From Sepiola atlantica (taxonomy: Eukaryota > Mollusca > Cephalopoda > Sepiida > Sepiolidae), in assembly GCA_963556195.1 (NCBI GenBank), contig OY744519.1, forward strand, positions 31,219,408 to 31,283,407: a stretch of 64,000 nucleotides of DNA, written 5' to 3'. The notes beneath the pieces were generated by a model. That model made no database searches and had not been told where the DNA came from. It was given only the letters and a program-made list of their open reading frames with translations. The translations under genes were made by a program, and so were the position numbers. Shown here in pieces: positions 62,181-64,000 of the stretch; position 1 is the stretch's first letter, and the number at the start of each line of letters is the position of its first letter.

Positions 62181-62725
62181 AAAATCTCAAATATGGTGCT
62201 GATATCGATCCTGAACCAGTTTTCGTGAGGTTCGACTGTCCTACGCAAACGCCCGAGAGTTGACGAGCCGATTTGTACCAGACGACAATTTTGATACGGT
62301 GCTGCGTCTTATGATAATAATGTTTTGCTTGTTTTGTTTTTGTTGGGTTTAGGATTAAAAATATTTATTTGATAACAGTAATTTCGCTCTGTTTTGCTTG
62401 TTGTATTTGTTTTGTTGTTTAAAAAAAATTCTTGCAACTATAACTAAAAATTATAGGACGCAGCAACGTATCAAAATAAAAAAAATATTTATTTGATAAC
62501 TAACTTCGCTATGTTTTGCTTGTTTTTGTTTTTTGTTTCTTTTAGAAAATTTCTTGAAAATATAACTTACAATCACAGGACGCAGCACCGTATCAACATT
62601 GTTGTCTGGTACCATTCGGCTCGTCAACACTCGGGCGTTTGCGTAGGACAGCCGAACGCTTCCGAGTCGAACCTCACGAAAACTGGTTCAGGATCGATAT
62701 CAGTACCTCAAATATATAGATTTTA
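62181..62725. repeat. CpG-rich foldback element, arms about 125 bp
   Basis: The left arm GATATCGATCCTGAACCAGT, TTTCGTGAGGTTCGACTGTC … ATACGGTGCTGCGTC is inverse to the right arm GACGCAGCACCGTATCAACA … AACTGGTTCAGGATCGATAT. Between them a unit of about 130 bp (TATTTATTTGATAAC…GGACGCAGCA) is duplicated, so the right arm's inner end GGACGCAGCA.CGTATCAA occurs twice. Confidence 0.93.
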
Positions 62726-62920
62726 GAGCCAGTAGATTACTTTTGGGTCTAAAATAAAAATACTTACTAAAATTACGTGCGAAACTTGATTTTGAAGCTA
62801 AAAATTGAGGATTTGCCTGAACTGATTAGAGATTTAATGAAAGGTAAGTCTTAAAACATCTAAAATAAATCTATCGGACATAGATTTAAGTGTTTAAAGA
62901 AACTACTCTTTACAGTTGAT

Positions 62921-63023
62921 AGTTCTACAGAATTTGAACCGAACCAAACCGATTTTTGCCGAACTAACCCTAAAACTTAGGGTTAAAAACAAAAAACAAT
63001 TCGGTTCAAATTTTGTAGAAGTA
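62921..63023. repeat. Small inverted repeat
   Basis: TCTACAGAATTTGAACCGAA at the left, TTCGGTTCAAATTTTGTAGA at the right; an inner CCCTAAAACTTAGGG adds a second stem. Confidence 0.8.
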
Positions 63024-63104
63024 CCTTAAATTTAAAGCATCATTTAACTTAATTCTGATAGAGAAGTTGATTAAATTACAATCATTAATTTTATTACGAT
63101 GGGA

Positions 63105-63345
63105 CCGTATTGATATCTCGCTGTATCAATCCGGTGTTGTCCGGGAGTCTATTTTTACTTTCATTTTTGCTTCACATTTTAACTAAGCTATATTTCTTTG
63201 TTTTTGCTTATTTGAGAGGGGGGGGTACAAATACTTTGTGTTTGTAAATACGAGTTTTACAGTGAAATGTAATTATTACGGTATCGATTGGTCATTAATT
63301 AGTAATCGAATCAGATGATTATTAAATTATAACTAATTTTGCGTA
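63105..63345. other. Hairpin-motif repeat
   Basis: CTCGCTGTATCAATCCGGTG, TTGTCCGGGAGTC and then TTTTTACTTTCATTTTTGCT; same start as 50579. Confidence 0.5.
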
Positions 63346-63348
63346 CAT

Positions 63349-63463
63349 TTATAGAATCACTCCCGTCTCCAAACAGAGTTTTCCTTATGTATCCATAAAC
63401 AAATGTTCCTGAAATACATCGCAAATTATTAGGGTTGGGTTAGAAACGGGAGTGATTCTATAA
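63349..63463. repeat. Small foldback element
   Basis: TTATAGAATCACTCCCGTCT at the left, ACGGGAGTGATTCTATAA at the right; 115 bp in all. Confidence 0.85.
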
Positions 63464-64000
63464 GGTAATGTTGTTTTAATCGCTATTATAAAATTATTGG
63501 ATTCTAAATAGCTTCCGAAACTTTCAATACATAAGGATTTGCTAAGCATTTAAAAGCCAGTTTAAATGATTTTACAATTCGACAGTTTAAATGCTTTCAA
63601 ATTTCGAAGAGTCATGAAGTAATTCAATCTTTTTTTTTCTTAACTATTTACAAAGTAAAATGGCTGACTTGTTTACGAAGAAACCGAATGCATCCTGGTG
63701 AATTTAATTTCGCAATTAAATTATTTTTCTAAATAGGATTTTAAAAATTGTTTTATTTTGTCCTCTTTACATTTAAGATTTCAATAAATAATAGTAAATA
63801 AAAAATATTGTGAAAGTCACATAGAGGCGAGAAACGTATACACAGAGACAAGAGATGTGATCACGCAATTTTATTAACATAAGAGATTTTTTTGAGATAC
63901 GTGACATGCATGTTTCAACAGGAAACATCAGCCTTGGTCAGGAGTCGGCAACTGCTTTTCTTCCTTCCTCGGCAGAAAAAAATGCCGGGGGAGGAAAGCG
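63464..64000. other. Unassigned sequence to window end
   Basis: No gene recognised; GAGGCGAGAAAC at 63823 and the following bases echo 46806-46830, so the tail is probably part of a dispersed repeat running past the window. Confidence 0.35.

Overview
This is a eukaryotic, very AT-rich, transposon-dense window. It carries one confidently recognised host gene, an ERLIN (erlin/SPFH family) gene on the minus strand. I rebuilt it from 11 coding exons between 45372 (ATG) and 24574 (stop). Every junction keeps frame, and the exons sum to 969 nt (322 residues plus stop). Large introns with GT-AG sites, U2- and 5S-derived sequences, non-LTR retrotransposons, hAT, pogo and mariner relics, many foldback elements and long (TA)n/TACATA satellites point to an animal. 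A lophotrochozoan, possibly a cephalopod mollusc, is my best guess, but this is inference from overall character and not proven.

Layout. 1-5 kb: 3' fragments of LINEs and one copy of a U2-headed SINE in AT-rich DNA. 5.1-5.45 kb: a CpG-rich, promoter-like island with an NRF1-type palindrome and consensus splice donors on both strands, probably the 5' end of an unseen gene. 5.5-9 kb: microsatellites, a dispersed repeat with a hairpin at its head, and small foldback elements. 9.1-10.56 kb: a TA/TACATA higher-order satellite. 10.6-24.5 kb: a dense collection of foldback elements, U2-headed SINEs, a LINE interrupted by a probable solo LTR (22096-22799, 4-bp duplication), and a 30-bp minisatellite.

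24.57-45.39 kb: the ERLIN gene. It has a 23-nt microexon, and an 81-bp tandem repeat that copies the 3' edge and splice donor of exon 9 into intron 9. Its introns hold LINE, mariner, Gypsy-gag, tRNA-like and U2-headed SINE insertions. The 5' UTR continues into at least one upstream exon that I could not place; a clear splice acceptor lies 13 nt before the ATG.

45.4-64 kb: large foldback elements, one a palindrome with two 116-bp arms, and a 14-bp minisatellite. A pogo/Tigger-like transposase relic is split by a complete hAT element (52514-54567) with an exact 8-bp target duplication. Further on are a U2 snRNA 5' fragment, a 5S rRNA-like fragment and two LINE reverse-transcriptase relics.

Nothing here forms an operon or a multi-gene system. 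The strongest candidates for new biology are the U2-snRNA-headed SINE family, the long-arm foldback families, and the exon-edge tandem duplication in ERLIN.
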